Assembly (NCBI GenBank): GCA_008729055.1
Contig: SDUX01000002.1
Location: forward strand, 62,001-126,000
Reading direction: 5' to 3'
DNA: 64,000 bases
Source of the DNA: Pyropia haitanensis
Lineage: Eukaryota; Rhodophyta; Bangiophyceae; Bangiales; Bangiaceae
Shown here: positions 53,442-64,000 of the stretch, piece after piece
Layout: every line of letters starts with the position of its first letter
Numbering within the stretch: the stretch's first letter is position 1
The notes under the pieces: generated by a model
Databases searched by the model: none
Seen by the model: the letters and a program-made list of their open reading frames with translations, nothing else
What the model was told of the DNA's origin: nothing
Program-made: the position numbers and the translations under genes

Positions 53442-54714
53442 GGAAGACGAGAGAAAAACAAGGAAGAGAGCAGCGCGGCCGAGGGGGACACCACCACGTG
53501 GAAGAGGCGAGTCGCCACGGGGGGAGGGGACGAACGCTCGGGGGGCGGCTAGGCAGGGGGGGGTGGAAGGGTAGGGGTGGAAGAGCCGGCAGGCGAGGGC
53601 AGGGCAGGGGTGGAAGCGGGGGAAGGCTCGGAACGGGAAGGGCAACAGCGTGGTGTCCGCGGAGAAGGCGTGTGTATGGACGCTAAGAGGCTAGTCTCGG
53701 CTGCCGCCGCCGTGCTGTCCGCCTACCCCGCGCGGCGGCCGGCACGTGCCACCCCCCAATCGTGCAGCGGGGCGCGTCGCCGCGCGCACTGCGAGCCGCT
53801 CGCGCCACGGGCCGTGCCGCTGTGGCGCGCGGGACGGCGGGGTCTGCGGACGGTAGCCCAGCGCGCCGCGCGTCCCAGCAGCGACGGCGCCGCGCCGCGT
53901 GCGGCGGCGGCAAGCGGCAGAGTGGGGAGGGGGGCAGCGGTGCCGTACGGCGGTTTCGCGTCTGTGGCAGCGGTGGGGGGTGGGAGGGGGGGCGCGGCGC
54001 GCCGTGTCTCTGCTGCCGACCCCCACCCCCACGCACGCCCGTCTGGGCAGACGTCTGGACGGCGGCGTGGGGTGGGGGACGGCGGCAGCAGCGGCGGCCG
54101 CGGCAGAGGCAGCGACGCGCGAGGGGCGATGCGGCGGCGGGAGGGGCAGACGCGCTTTCCTCGCCTCCGCACCCCCCCCCCCCCCCCCCCCCCCCGCCCA
54201 CTCCGCCCCCCAAACCAATCCAGAGCGGCGCCTGCCGTGGCGACGGCGCGGCGGCGGGACGGGGAAGCAAGAAAAAAAGAACAGCGGGCGTGGCGGCGGC
54301 GTGGCGGCAAACGATGTGGGTGGGGGCGGCGGCGGGGCGGGGCGGCTGCGGCGGCGGGGGTAGCGCCCGCCGATGAGGCATCCTGGTCTTGGGTGGGGGG
54401 AGCAGGAAGGGTGGCTGGCAGAGGGGGGGGCTCGACGCGGCTCGGTTCACCGTCAGCTGAGGGTCCGGCGTGGCCGCTAGGCGACCCACGCGGCCGCCGC
54501 CGCGGCGCGCCGACGCGCGCCCCGCGGGCGCGTGGGCCGCGCCGCGGTCCCCCCTCGCCGGCGCTCGGTCGGGCGCGTGGGCCGCCCCCAGCGGTGGGCC
54601 ACCGCCGGTGCTGGCAGCCCGCGACGGGGTGGCCCCGCCCGGCGGGCGCCGCGGGTGGACCGCGGCGGATCCGTGGCCGCCGCCGCCGCCGCCTCCGCCG
54701 CCGCCGCTGCCGCT

Positions 54715-54749
<35 letters not shown>

Positions 54750-57700
54750 GGCCGTGACGGCCTGCCGCCACGCGCGCACGCGAGCGCGGTGGGGGCGGCT
54801 GGCCACGGGCGCGTGACGCGGGGCCGCAGCGGGGGGTGGGTAGGGGGGGGGGGGGGGGGGGGGGAGAGAGTCGAAAGCAGCAACCGCGAGACCCCCGCTG
54901 CCACCGAGGCAGTCAAAGGGGCCATGTGGGCAACCGCCGCCGGGCCGCCGCTGGCGGCTGGGTGGGGGGCGGGAGGGGCCGCGTGGGGCGCACCCCGCCG
55001 CCGCCGTCGCCCTCCCCGCTGGCGGGACCATGGATCAAAAAGCGCCGGCTACGGCCACTCCCGTCGCGGCCGCAACGCGCGCCCGTACCGCGGCCTCAAC
55101 AGCCGGGCCGCGGCCCCGCCGTGGCTCTCGCGAGGGGGTCTGTCAGTCTGGGGGGACGGCGGGAAAGCGTGCCCGCCGACGTCCGCTCGGTCGCAACTCG
55201 ACGGACCGGGCGCGCTGCGGCCGGCCGACGGCACAATTCGCGCGGAATAGGAGCGTCACGCGGACACGTCTGCGGGGGCCGGACGCGACGGGGGGCGCGT
55301 CCCGGGGCCGTCGCGGACGTGAGGCGGGGGCTCCTCGAGAGGGGCGCTCCTGTCCTTGGCCGCCGCCCCACGGCTGTGCCCTCGCTCTCTTGTGTTTGCA
55401 AGCGGGCGCTGCGACCTGGCCGATGAGCGGCTGCCGTTTTGGCTAGTACGGGCGGGAGGCGGCTGCATCTGCAGAATCAAGGGCGCTGCCACCCCGAGCG
55501 TCCCCTGCTGCCCATCCCCCTTTCGATTCAATTTGAAGGTGTGGCGCAGGTGGCGCATCGATTCCTCCCTTGTGCTCTCCCGCATGGGCCCGACAACACG
55601 CGCTTTGCGTGTGGCGCGGATGAAGGCGGGAGGGGACGACTGAGACTGGTCGCCGCCAAGGTACTTTTCTGCACGCCACTAAAGAAAGGGAACCTCGCCG
55701 GGGGCGCTCTCACGTGGAAAAAGGGGCTCCTGATCGTGGCGGTAAACGGCTTGGCGTTCGGCGAACAGCAAGGGATCTGTGGGCTGTTGGTGTCGTCTCG
55801 AGGGTGCGCGTCGCCAACGGCGTTGGATCCGAGTCGTGACGCACGCGAAGCGGATTCCCCACACTGTTCGCGACTGCACCATGCTCTCCTTTGATGGCTG
55901 GCACTACCCCTCACTAACTTCATTCGAAAGTGAAAAACCCGCCGAAGAAGGCCTTCGAAGTATATCGAACCAGAACCTTTACCCATCCAGCTATTTTCTG
56001 TAGTGATGGCTTCGAGCACGTCCACGTACCGGCTCGGTGCTACTTTGGCTTCCTCAGAACAATTGGGCAATGGACTCTGAGACATTGAAAAAAACTGGAC
56101 GCTTGTGTCGTACGTTCGAGCTAATGGCAGCTGGTGGGGCAACGTCTAAGGCGTGGGGATCGCTCTCTGCCGGTCTTGGCGGTCCGTCGCCCATCACACA
56201 CTTTGCCTTTTCCTTGGTTGTATCCTCTCCTCCCTTAAACGAGCTGCTTGACCATCTTCTTAGGGACTATGACCAGCAGGAGGCAGCTGGTAAAGTGTGT
56301 AGAGAGGTATCCGGCTGGCCAGGAGGGCAAGAGCATGGAGAGGCAGTCGCAGGAAAGTGATCAGTCGCGGCGTGCAGACAGAGGCTCTCCTTAGATAACG
56401 CCATCACGGCAGGAGTTGGGTAGTTCTCCCTGATACGGGGGAACGGGGGACAGTAGTGCGATCGTCGCACCTTCATGACAGCACGCGGTGCCACGGCCTC
56501 GTTTAAGACGCAGGACTGGCGGGTGTGGTGGCAGTTGTGAGAGTCGTTGTGTCACTCGCACCCACTTACCCTATACTTCTGAACAGGAGTTGCATCACTG
56601 TCCCTCATTCATCAGATGGAGACACGTGGTTGGCTTGGCTATTCAGCTCCGAAGGATAGCCCAGAGCTATTTTCTATGAGTTTGGGGTGCTCGGGTAGAC
56701 GTCCGCTACGCTAGAGCCGCACAAAGTCTGGGTTTTGGGCCCCATCAATAAACATGCTCAAACCTGCCGAGGACCCCCCTTGCTAGAGACCCAATCCGGG
56801 GTTTCCATACGCTGAATGAGGGTAGATTACGGTTGGAGCTGAGATATCATGGCCATGTTTGTGCTTGAACTTTGCCGACCTCCCGCCCACATGCCACGTT
56901 CTTCAAGTGGTGTGGCGGTCCGGCCAGCGTGCGCAGACCGGCCGCGCGACCCGCACCGTCAGCAGGCGACCCTCCCCGCCCAGAGCGAACCAACAGGCTT
57001 GGCGACGACTCGGCGACGATGAACTGGAGACGGGGAGCGAGCAGCGACAATCAGGCGTCCTCAACGGCCTGTGGGCTGCGCGGTTTGTCAACGGCGTGCA
57101 CTCCTGTGACACTCGACGATCGGCGCCTAGATGATAGATGATGGCGAGAGGGACCATCTGTTTTGAGGGCTTGCCGCGGAGCGCAGCAGCCCGACCGATC
57201 ACGAAGGGCAGGCTGCCGGTGGCGAGTCCTCGCTCACAATTCGTAGGGAAGGTCAGCGGAGCATCCCCACCGAGCACCCCGTCCTGCTTCTTCACACCGG
57301 TGTGGAGGTGAGCCGGCGGTTGTGGGAGAAGAGGGCACGACGGGCGCGCTGGATGCGGGAAAGGCACAGGTATGGGCCGGGCGGCGGGGGCTGGCACAGT
57401 AATGGACCGGGGGGAAGGAAGCGGGGTACAGGAATGGCCCAGCGCGGAGAGGCGGGGGAAGGGGAGGAAGGCGCCTGTTGAGGCTGAGGTTGGCAGCCGC
57501 GGCAGATGGGAGGGTGGGCGCGGACCTGTTTGACTGAGGGGGTGGAGGAGATTCCACTTCTTGCGCCAGGTGAGCGTGAGTCTCATGCAGCCCGCCTCGC
57601 TTCGCAATGGTGGAGCCGCACGCCACCTCGTCCACGACTACGACGCCCAGGCTGTAGCCGTGACTCCCAATCGGATGGTTTCCACCGCCCAATGGATGTT

Positions 57701-59282
57701 GACGCGTTAATTGACGGCCATCGATTGACGGCAATCGGTCGCCGCCATGTGAGCGCTTCCGTGGGTGCCACACGCATGTGCTCCCTCCTCGCTAGACGAG
57801 ACGTGGAAGAGAGAGAGCCTTGCACCGCCGGCGTCGTTCACGCACCCCTGTCTGACATTCAGACGAGCCGGTTGACGGCTCTGATTCACACCAGGCCCGC
57901 CCACCGGATGCCCGACGGTGCACTCAGACCCCGACCAGTTGGGTACAACCCCGACGATCACGCAATCGCTCACTCCCATTGAGGCACATGACGTTCCCCC
58001 CTTTGGTAGAGGCGGACGGCCACGGCCAACGCTAGCGTAGGTGCTGAAAGGTTGGGGCCGTGAGCACGACGGGGCCTGCCGGATGACGGGGCACAACATC
58101 CCCCGCTGTCAGATGGTCCCATCCGTCGGTTGGACCAGGGGATCCGCCGGCCGGCTGCGGATGGGTGGACCCGGATGACTGCGTGGCGCTCGTGGACATT
58201 GACGGGTACGACGGTGACACCGGCGGGTCTGTCCTCGCAAACTGGCCAGACGGTGGCCCGCTGGTGGCGGTGCTGACGCCGTCGAGGACGCCAACGTTGG
58301 CGCTGGCTTGGCCAAGGGGGCTCCAGCCCCCTGTCCCGCTCGGCACCTCCACGCTTGGCCGCGTCAGAGAGGCGCGCAGGGTGTACCTGTCCCACTGGCA
58401 ATGGGGAGTGGGGGGCACGGCCGCCCGCTTTTCTGCTTTCCTGTTTGTTTCCCGCACTATCTCTTGCTGGCTGCACCACCCGCCGTCGCGCGCCGGGGGA
58501 AGGGGAGGGCTGCTGTCACGATTTGGGACCCTCCTCCGCGTGGCCGGGAGAATCGACTCCCCTGTGGTGGGCGGGTCGCACGATGGCCACGCCGCGCCGC
58601 GTCGAGTCGCGCCGGCCGCCGCCACCGCACCTCCGCCCCCCATCGCGTCCGTCTTCCCTCCGCCCCCCCTCGCGTCCGTCTTCCTTCCGCCCCCCCTCGC
58701 GTCTGTCTTTCCTCCGCCGCCCCTCGCGTCTGTCCTCCCTACGCCTGTGAGTGGGGCACTGCCGCAGCAGCGGTCGCCACCCCCCCTCGCCTCCCTACCA
58801 TGGTACGGCAGCGGCGATGGGCCCCCTCCACGTGGCGGCGGCGGCAGGTCGGCTCGCCCTCGGGGGGCGGCCATCCCGCGACACGTTGCCGCGGGAGACA
58901 ATGGCAGCGGCGGTGGTGGTGGCGGCGGCGGCAGCCCGCGGCGGCGGTGGGCAGGCACGATGCGCCACGGGGAAAGACCCAAACGACCGAGCGCCATGCC
59001 GCGCGGGCGCGAGGAAGCGCAGGGGATGCAGGATGGGAGAAACGAAGAAAAGACGCAGGCAATCCCCCAAACACAAGGGTGCCTCCCGCCTTGCGAGGAG
59101 AAAAGGCGAGTACCGAGGGACGAAACCCACATCCGCCTGCGCCCCCCCCACCGCCTCACCCACGCGTATCGGTCACCCACACCACCTACCCACACAACCC
59201 CTAACCCCCCGCACCAGTAACGGCCCCACCTCACCCCCCCCCCCTCCCGTCTCTCCACCGCCCTGTCGGCCAGCACGCGCGG
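53442..59282. other. Large region without a supported gene
   Basis: 53,560-55,040 is GC-rich low-complexity DNA with a 22-G run (54,843-54,864) and a GCC array (54,680-54,750); its frames are Arg/Pro/Ala-rich in all directions. 55,040-58,000 is unique and more balanced (lowest GC at 55,880-56,120), with only short frames. At 58,030-59,276 both strands have frames over 350 codons; the minus one ends in a Ser/Pro/Thr-rich tail and contains KTDARGGGG repeats. I cannot choose a strand. Confidence 0.5.
58644..58740. repeat. 27-bp minisatellite
   Basis: Units start at 58644, 58671, 58698 and 58725 (exact 27-base spacing; type CGCGTCCGTCTTCC then a C-rich half). A multiple of three, so open frames on both strands survive. 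Confidence 0.85.
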
Positions 59283-59702
59283 TCAGGGCAACACCGCGAG
59301 CGCAATCGCCACCACCAGCAGCCCCGCCATGTGGTAGCCCGCGTGCACCCACGCGAGCCGCGGGTCGCGGCCCTCAAACCAGCCGTGCGGGGCGGCGAGG
59401 CCCGCCGAGAAGAGGCCGACGCCCACCGCCCACCCGACCGCGGGCGCCACCGCCCGCGTCGCGCCCACCACGTGCAGCAGGAAGGCGAAGAGCGGCACCG
59501 CGACCGCCGCGCCGCCTACCGCCGCGGGGTACGCGCGGGGGTCGGGCGGCGGCACGGGCGTGCCGGCCTTGTGGTGGGGGTACGCCGCGGCGAGGAAGAC
59601 GTTGCCCGCGACGGCGGGCGAGTACCAAACCGCGCCGGTGCCGGTGTAGAGGGCGACGGAGAGGACGAGGCGGGCGGTCCACGCGAGCACAGGGGGGACC
59701 AT
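59283..59702 (-). CDS. DUF1761-like small membrane protein
   Basis: 139 aa from the ATG at 59702. Four hydrophobic segments are visible: LAWTARLVLSVALYTGTGAV (about 6-25), AAVAVPLFAFLLHVVGATRA (about 65-84), VAPAVGWAVGVGLFSAGLAA (about 85-104) and a C-terminal AGYHMAGLLVVAIALAVLP. The first is followed by VWYSPAVAGNVFLAA, the 'xWYSPxxFG' signature of DUF1761, and the last sits behind a conserved His region (LAWVHAGYH). Length and layout fit the family, whose function is not established. The same frame is open upstream, but this ATG precedes the first hydrophobic segment directly. Confidence 0.7.
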   Translation of the reverse strand: MVPPVLAWTARLVLSVALYTGTGAVWYSPAVAGNVFLAAAYPHHKAGTPVPPPDPRAYPAAVGGAAVAVPLFAFLLHVVGATRAVAPAVGWAVGVGLFSAGLAAPHGWFEGRDPRLAWVHAGYHMAGLLVVAIALAVLP

Positions 59703-61686
59703 GGCTGGAGGGGGCGGGGGGAGGCGCAAAGGGTCACCAAGCGGGGGGGGACAAGGCGCAGGGGAGGGCAGCACCAGAGGCACAGAGCAGGGGAAGCAAA
59801 AGCGAGGGCGGAGGGGGACGTAAGTGATAGGTCGGAGCGGGCGGAACGTGCCCGCTCGTGCCGCCGGAGCAACGTGCAGGAGGACGGGGTATGCCTGTGT
59901 CGCCGGGTCTTGCCCCCCAGTGTATGGTCTGTCCCCAAACGCCGCGCGAGGGGAGCGGCACTCAATCCGCGCGCGTGGCGCGGGGCGCGGCTGCGTACGC
60001 AGCCGTGCGGCGTCGTACGAAGCCCCATCGTGTGACACGGAAGGCTGACAGACGGGACGGAGTGCGGGATCAAGACGAGCCGAGGCGGTGTGTCGGACGA
60101 CGCCGCCTTGCGCCAACGGATGGGGAGCACAAGAGAGAGGTGAACACTGGTGAATGAACTTCAGTCTGTTGAGCACGCATCGTCGGCTTCTTCTCCCGTC
60201 CGAGTCAGCAATTCAGTCCAAGTACTCGCGCCCAGGACACACGCGAAGCTGGGATGAAGCGCGAGTGGCCTCAACGGTGCTGGTGCGCCCTCCAACCACT
60301 GCCCCTTTTACCATTCCCCACCCATCCCATGGAACAGCCCTTTCCCCCGTCGCCCCTCCACCACCAGACCCGCCTTGCTGGGCAGCTGGTCGGCCCGCCG
60401 CCCTCGCCTTTCCCGCCGCCTGGCCGTTGGACACTCCCCGCAGCATCCCCCCTGCTGGCCCACCGCTAGTCACCGCCGCCCGTCACCGCCGCGCTCCCGC
60501 CACGCGGCGGCGGTTGCCAGTCGTAGCCGTTGACGCGGCGGCCGCGACTGAGGGGGACACGCGGGGGGGGAAGGGCGTCCCGCCGACCACGGCGGCGAGC
60601 AGCAGGCGCGGGAGCGGCACCCGCCGTCGGTGGGAACTCCGGCCAGCGGAGCGGAGCAAGGAAAGGAGCGGGCGAAGAGGAAAGGGGCGGCGGTCGGCGG
60701 AGGGTGTCGTCGTCGCTGCCGGCTGGCCACCCGGTTGTTGCGTGGTGGCCACCGACGGTGACGGTCACGCCGGCGCGGCAGCACATATCAGGTAGAGTGC
60801 GCTTCGGTTGCGGGGACTGGCCATGACGGACGGATGGCGTTGGCGCGTGAACCGCGTTTCCACCCTTGCACTGCAACAGAGCGGTAGTATGCGCGCGCGA
60901 GTAGGCTCTGGGGCTGTTCTGCTTGGCCTAGAAGCAAGAAAGAGTCGGTGCATTCGGAGCTCTTGGGGGGCAACAAGGCCGACAGAAGAGGAAAGTCTAT
61001 CAACAATGGGAGCGTCAGAGGGCGGTCATGTCTGTATCTCACCTTACTCTGCACATACGTATACAACACATCCGATACGGTGCTGAGAGGTCGCCCGTTG
61101 CAACCTGTGCACCCTGGGACGGATCCGTTGGTCAGGCCGACGCGTTTTTCCCGACTTGGAAGAGTGGCGGCGCATCGCTGGTGCTCCTCGACAGGTGTTT
61201 CCAGCGATGGAGCTGAGGGTGCGCCTTTCTGGTACATCCATCCGCAACCCAGCCCATCATGGACATGCGCCGGGCTGTATGCCGAGCACTGTTGCCCCTT
61301 CTCAGAGGGTTTGTCAGCTACCAGCACCAGATCCTTTGCGAGCACCCTGACTCGCCCCGTCTGTGCCGCACTGTTAACTGCCACCGTCCAACAGTGCCAG
61401 AGGGGTGCAGTGGACGTGGTGTCGTTCGTGGCGTGCCCCCTGATAGCCGCCAACCTCACTGGAGCGGCTGTGCCAGGCGCGAACCGTGGTCCATGCGGCC
61501 TGTACGCGGGTAACATCCGAGGTCGGCTGATACCTCATCTGCCCAGGCTTCCCGACAAAGATGATCGTCACTATCGACAAAATTTGATACACACCCCGAT
61601 TGCGATAGCTTTGTGATGAGTTGGCCGGGGCCCGAAGTCGGGCCTCACGGGGTCAGTTTCGAAGGGTTGTGTAGGATGTGTGTATG

Positions 61687-61709
61687 TGTGTATGTGTGTA
61701 GCCTGTGTA
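61687..61709. repeat. TG-rich 23-mer, copy 1
   Basis: Identical to 63394-63416. It lies inside an imperfect fold-back (GATGAGTTGGCCGGGG at 61,615 against a partly complementary CCCCGACTCGTCTCATC at 61,724-61,740), suggesting a small dispersed element. Confidence 0.7.
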
Positions 61710-63364
61710 TCCCGGTGTGATGACCCCGACTCGTCTCATCGAAATGAGGTATGCCACGGACCGTGTTGCCACGCCACCCAATTAGAGAGTGTCGATCGAC
61801 GACTCATGGACCAACCACAGTGCATGTAGAAGGCTGACAGTCCCGTTCAAGGGCATCAAAACAGGGTGCTCTGGTGGCCCACTGGCCGCCACGTTGCTCC
61901 TTCCTGTGCCACGTGCGCTTCTTCATGGTACCATGTGCACGCTTTATTTCTCTTTGTACCAGCTGCTTCATGCAGCGGGAGTGCCCGCCCCCGCCCTCCC
62001 CCCCTCACCTCCCAACCGTAGCGGCGACCTGCCTGCAGGTGGTGAGGAGGGGGGCGGCGAGCTCTCCTCTCGCACTCCGCTAGCATCTCCACCCCCCGCC
62101 CACAAGTCCGGTGCGTCGCCCTCACCCTACACGCACCCACGCCCCCCACCCATATCAACGCGACCCCCATCTTCAACTCTCTCCACCTTCCTCAATGCCC
62201 TCTGCCATCCTCAACGCCGCTCCCCCTCTCCAAGTCCTCCGACTTCTTGCCCCCTGCTGCCTCAGCCAACTCCGCACCGCGCAGCTACACCAGTGTCTTT
62301 GTTCATGCCTTGTCTTCTTGATCCCGATCCACGCACAACAGATCCACGTACAAAACATGCAAACCAAGAACCGACCATGCAGCGATGGACGCGGCAGAAG
62401 GGCAAAGTTAGACACTTCCATGCCAAACACTCACGCGCAGAACAAGAACAAACTCCCTCCAGCCGCTAAGCGTTCGGCGAGTCACCAAGGAGCAGCGCTC
62501 GCCCTGCAAATCTCTCATGATGAGCGCGCGCACCTACAGCCGTGCCGTAGGACGAAGAAGTGCCTCGATCCATTCGTAGACGGTCGGGTACCTCAAGGGG
62601 AAGGAGGAGAGGGGGTCGTGCTGGGTGGAGTGCGTCTGAGAGAGAGAGCGTGCCAACTCAGCGCGAGACGGCGAGTGGTGGCCGGAAACGAGTCCACAGT
62701 TTGGTCAGCGGCCGAAGCTTTGGGTCCCGCGGCGTCTCGATTCTCAGCGGTCGGGATCGGACCTTCTAAAAAAAGACTTTGGTCTTCAACTTCGACACAG
62801 AGGACAGAGTGTCGAACGCGAGTACAAACTGGATATGTATGCGACCTGCCTATTGGTCGATGAGCACGAAGTTTCCCCGTAACCTTTACTTGGGCAGCGA
62901 CGAAGTGTGCAATGAAGCGGGCTGACGCTGCAACGCTTCTAGTAATTTGTCCACTTGCGAGATTGTCCTTGGGCAACCTCTCGGCGCGTGACGCGCCGCC
63001 GCGTGATCGTCGAAGTGCGGGGGAGCTTCCGAGGTCGACCAGTCGTTTCCTCACCACGTGGCGACGTGCCGTTCGCGAGTCGACACAGAGAGGCTCAGGT
63101 TGCCCCCCGCACAAGCCCCTGGAGGCTCTGGATGCGCAGTGGGGCCACAGCCGGGCTGTAAAGCAGTCCGGTCTCGCGGATCCGAGACTGAGCTGCGCTC
63201 CACAGGGGACAGTTGACTTCTTTGGGCGATCCAGCCAATCGGAGGCCGATTTGGCAGTTCCGGCGCGAGGCACTTCTGACCGCCGGAGCAGTTGCAGCCG
63301 GGCCCTTCACGAAAGCTCGGTCGCCTTCGGGGCGTCAAGCCGAGATTGCGATGACTTTTGGACC

Positions 63365-63416
63365 CCCCCCAGGAAACATGATTCCTGGGGGGTTGTGTAT
63401 GTGTGTAGCCTGTGTA
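63365..63416. repeat. Hairpin plus TG-rich 23-mer, copy 2
   Basis: C-run-AGGAA and TTCCT-G-run arms (63365-63392) form a hairpin with a 6-base loop. The 23-mer shared with 61,687 follows at once (63394-63416). Confidence 0.7.
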
Positions 63417-64000
63417 GCCCTTGTGTAGCGATTTGAGTCCATAGTGACGATGGACCAGTACATACACGGCGAGTGTGACTAAGGCAAGGCCAACGCCACC
63501 GTCTACGAGATTCATCGCATCTCTACCAACGGGGCCCGGCCGAGAGACGTCCGCGGCCACGGCCATGGGCTCTTGACACCAGGCCCACAAGTCGCTCGCC
63601 CGAGCCTCCACGGTGGGCACACACCTGTTCATCCATGATCGCTACGTTGCGCCATTGTTCGCTGTGTATTCAGCCGCGCGTCGGCACGCCCGTCCCCGCC
63701 TCGGTTGGCACCCGTCCCGCACCGAAAAACGCCACTGTGGGGAGGGACCCGCTGGGCCCCTCGTCGCGCGGGCCGGTGAGTCCGGGACCGACGCACGACG
63801 GGGGAGGGTGGGACGCCAACTGAAATCTGCCGCCGCTCGTCGCGCACCCCCACACGGCGCCGGTGGGCGCCCACTGTCGGCGGCGCGGTCCGGCCCATTC
63901 GGGCCACATTGACATTTGAGGCCCCGCCCGGCCGACGCTGACCGGCACCCACCGGCCCAGACGACGAGCACGCGGCCCTCGGCCGGCCGGCCAAACTCTT

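Larger units (their letters stand above)
59703..64000. other. Mostly intergenic; possible partial gene at the right edge
   Basis: 60,780-61,620 has long frames on both strands of natural-looking composition but no recognisable family, so I call neither. 61,620-63,600 is unique DNA with the TG-rich repeats noted separately. From the right edge, minus-strand frames read natural-looking sequence (for example EGRVLVVWAGGCRSASAGRG at about 63,925-63,980), which may be an exon of a gene that starts outside the window. Confidence 0.4.

Noticed and set aside
58032..59276. 414-codon minus and 351-codon plus frames
   Set aside because: Mutually antisense, kept open by a 27-bp minisatellite; no domain on either.
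60788..61616. Overlapping 242-codon minus and 222-codon plus frames
   Set aside because: Both look natural, neither has a recognisable motif or splice support; strand cannot be chosen.
1..64000. Bacterial or viral contamination
   Set aside because: GT-AG introns, Snu13, eRF3 with PAM2, and plastid-type targeting show nuclear eukaryotic DNA; no viral hallmark genes seen.

Overview
The window looks like nuclear DNA of a very GC-rich photosynthetic eukaryote. It carries a PAM2-bearing eRF3, the spliceosomal protein Snu13, a USP-type deubiquitinase, an SDHAF1-like LYR protein, and a TPR protein whose N-terminus resembles a bipartite plastid/thylakoid (Tat-type) targeting sequence. Genes have few and short GT-AG introns, strong G/C bias at third positions and long Ala/Gly/Pro-coding GCC/GGC tracts. 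This fits a bangiophyte red alga (Porphyra/Pyropia type). That assignment is inference from composition and gene style; a GC-rich green alga is not excluded. Nothing looks bacterial, viral or organellar.

Layout. 0-2.65 kb: a minus-strand frame, open to the left edge, with motifs like the eukaryotic TnpB homologues called Fanzor; its C-terminus is outside the window. 2.65-13.2 kb: unique intergenic DNA and GC-rich low-complexity coding-like stretches, including a long Ala/Gly-rich gene (8.3-10.5 kb) whose frame changes at G/C runs. 13.2-16.3 kb: a bZIP transcription factor. 19.54-20.57 kb: a 1.03-kb element with terminal inverted repeats. 21.2-22.6 kb: a secreted intradiol dioxygenase in three exons. 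23.7-24.4 kb: palindromic tandem repeats directly before the last part of a possible beta-propeller gene. 25.1-26.3 kb: the TPR protein. 27.4-28.9 kb: a BED-like zinc-finger gene. 30.0-30.8 kb: an acidic repeat protein whose frame holds one internal TGA.

32.5-33.7 kb: a coiled-coil protein. 34.7-35.4 kb: SNU13. 36.2-38.2 kb: a USP-type protease divergent from eRF3 (39.0-40.7 kb). 41.3-41.9 kb: SDHAF1. 43.5-47.3 kb: a long disordered Ala-rich repeat protein fused to a leucine-carboxyl-methyltransferase-type domain. 50.4-51.4 kb: a secreted protein of unknown family, convergent with a membrane-anchored HEALH metalloprotease-like protein (51.6-53.4 kb). 59.3-59.7 kb: a DUF1761-like membrane protein. 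Most of 53.4-59.3 kb and 59.7-64 kb has no gene I can support.

The genes do not form an operon or pathway; this is a normal mixed eukaryotic neighbourhood. A recurrent feature is that several recognisable proteins change frame at G or C homopolymers. I read this first as base-call or assembly error, so product boundaries there are approximate.
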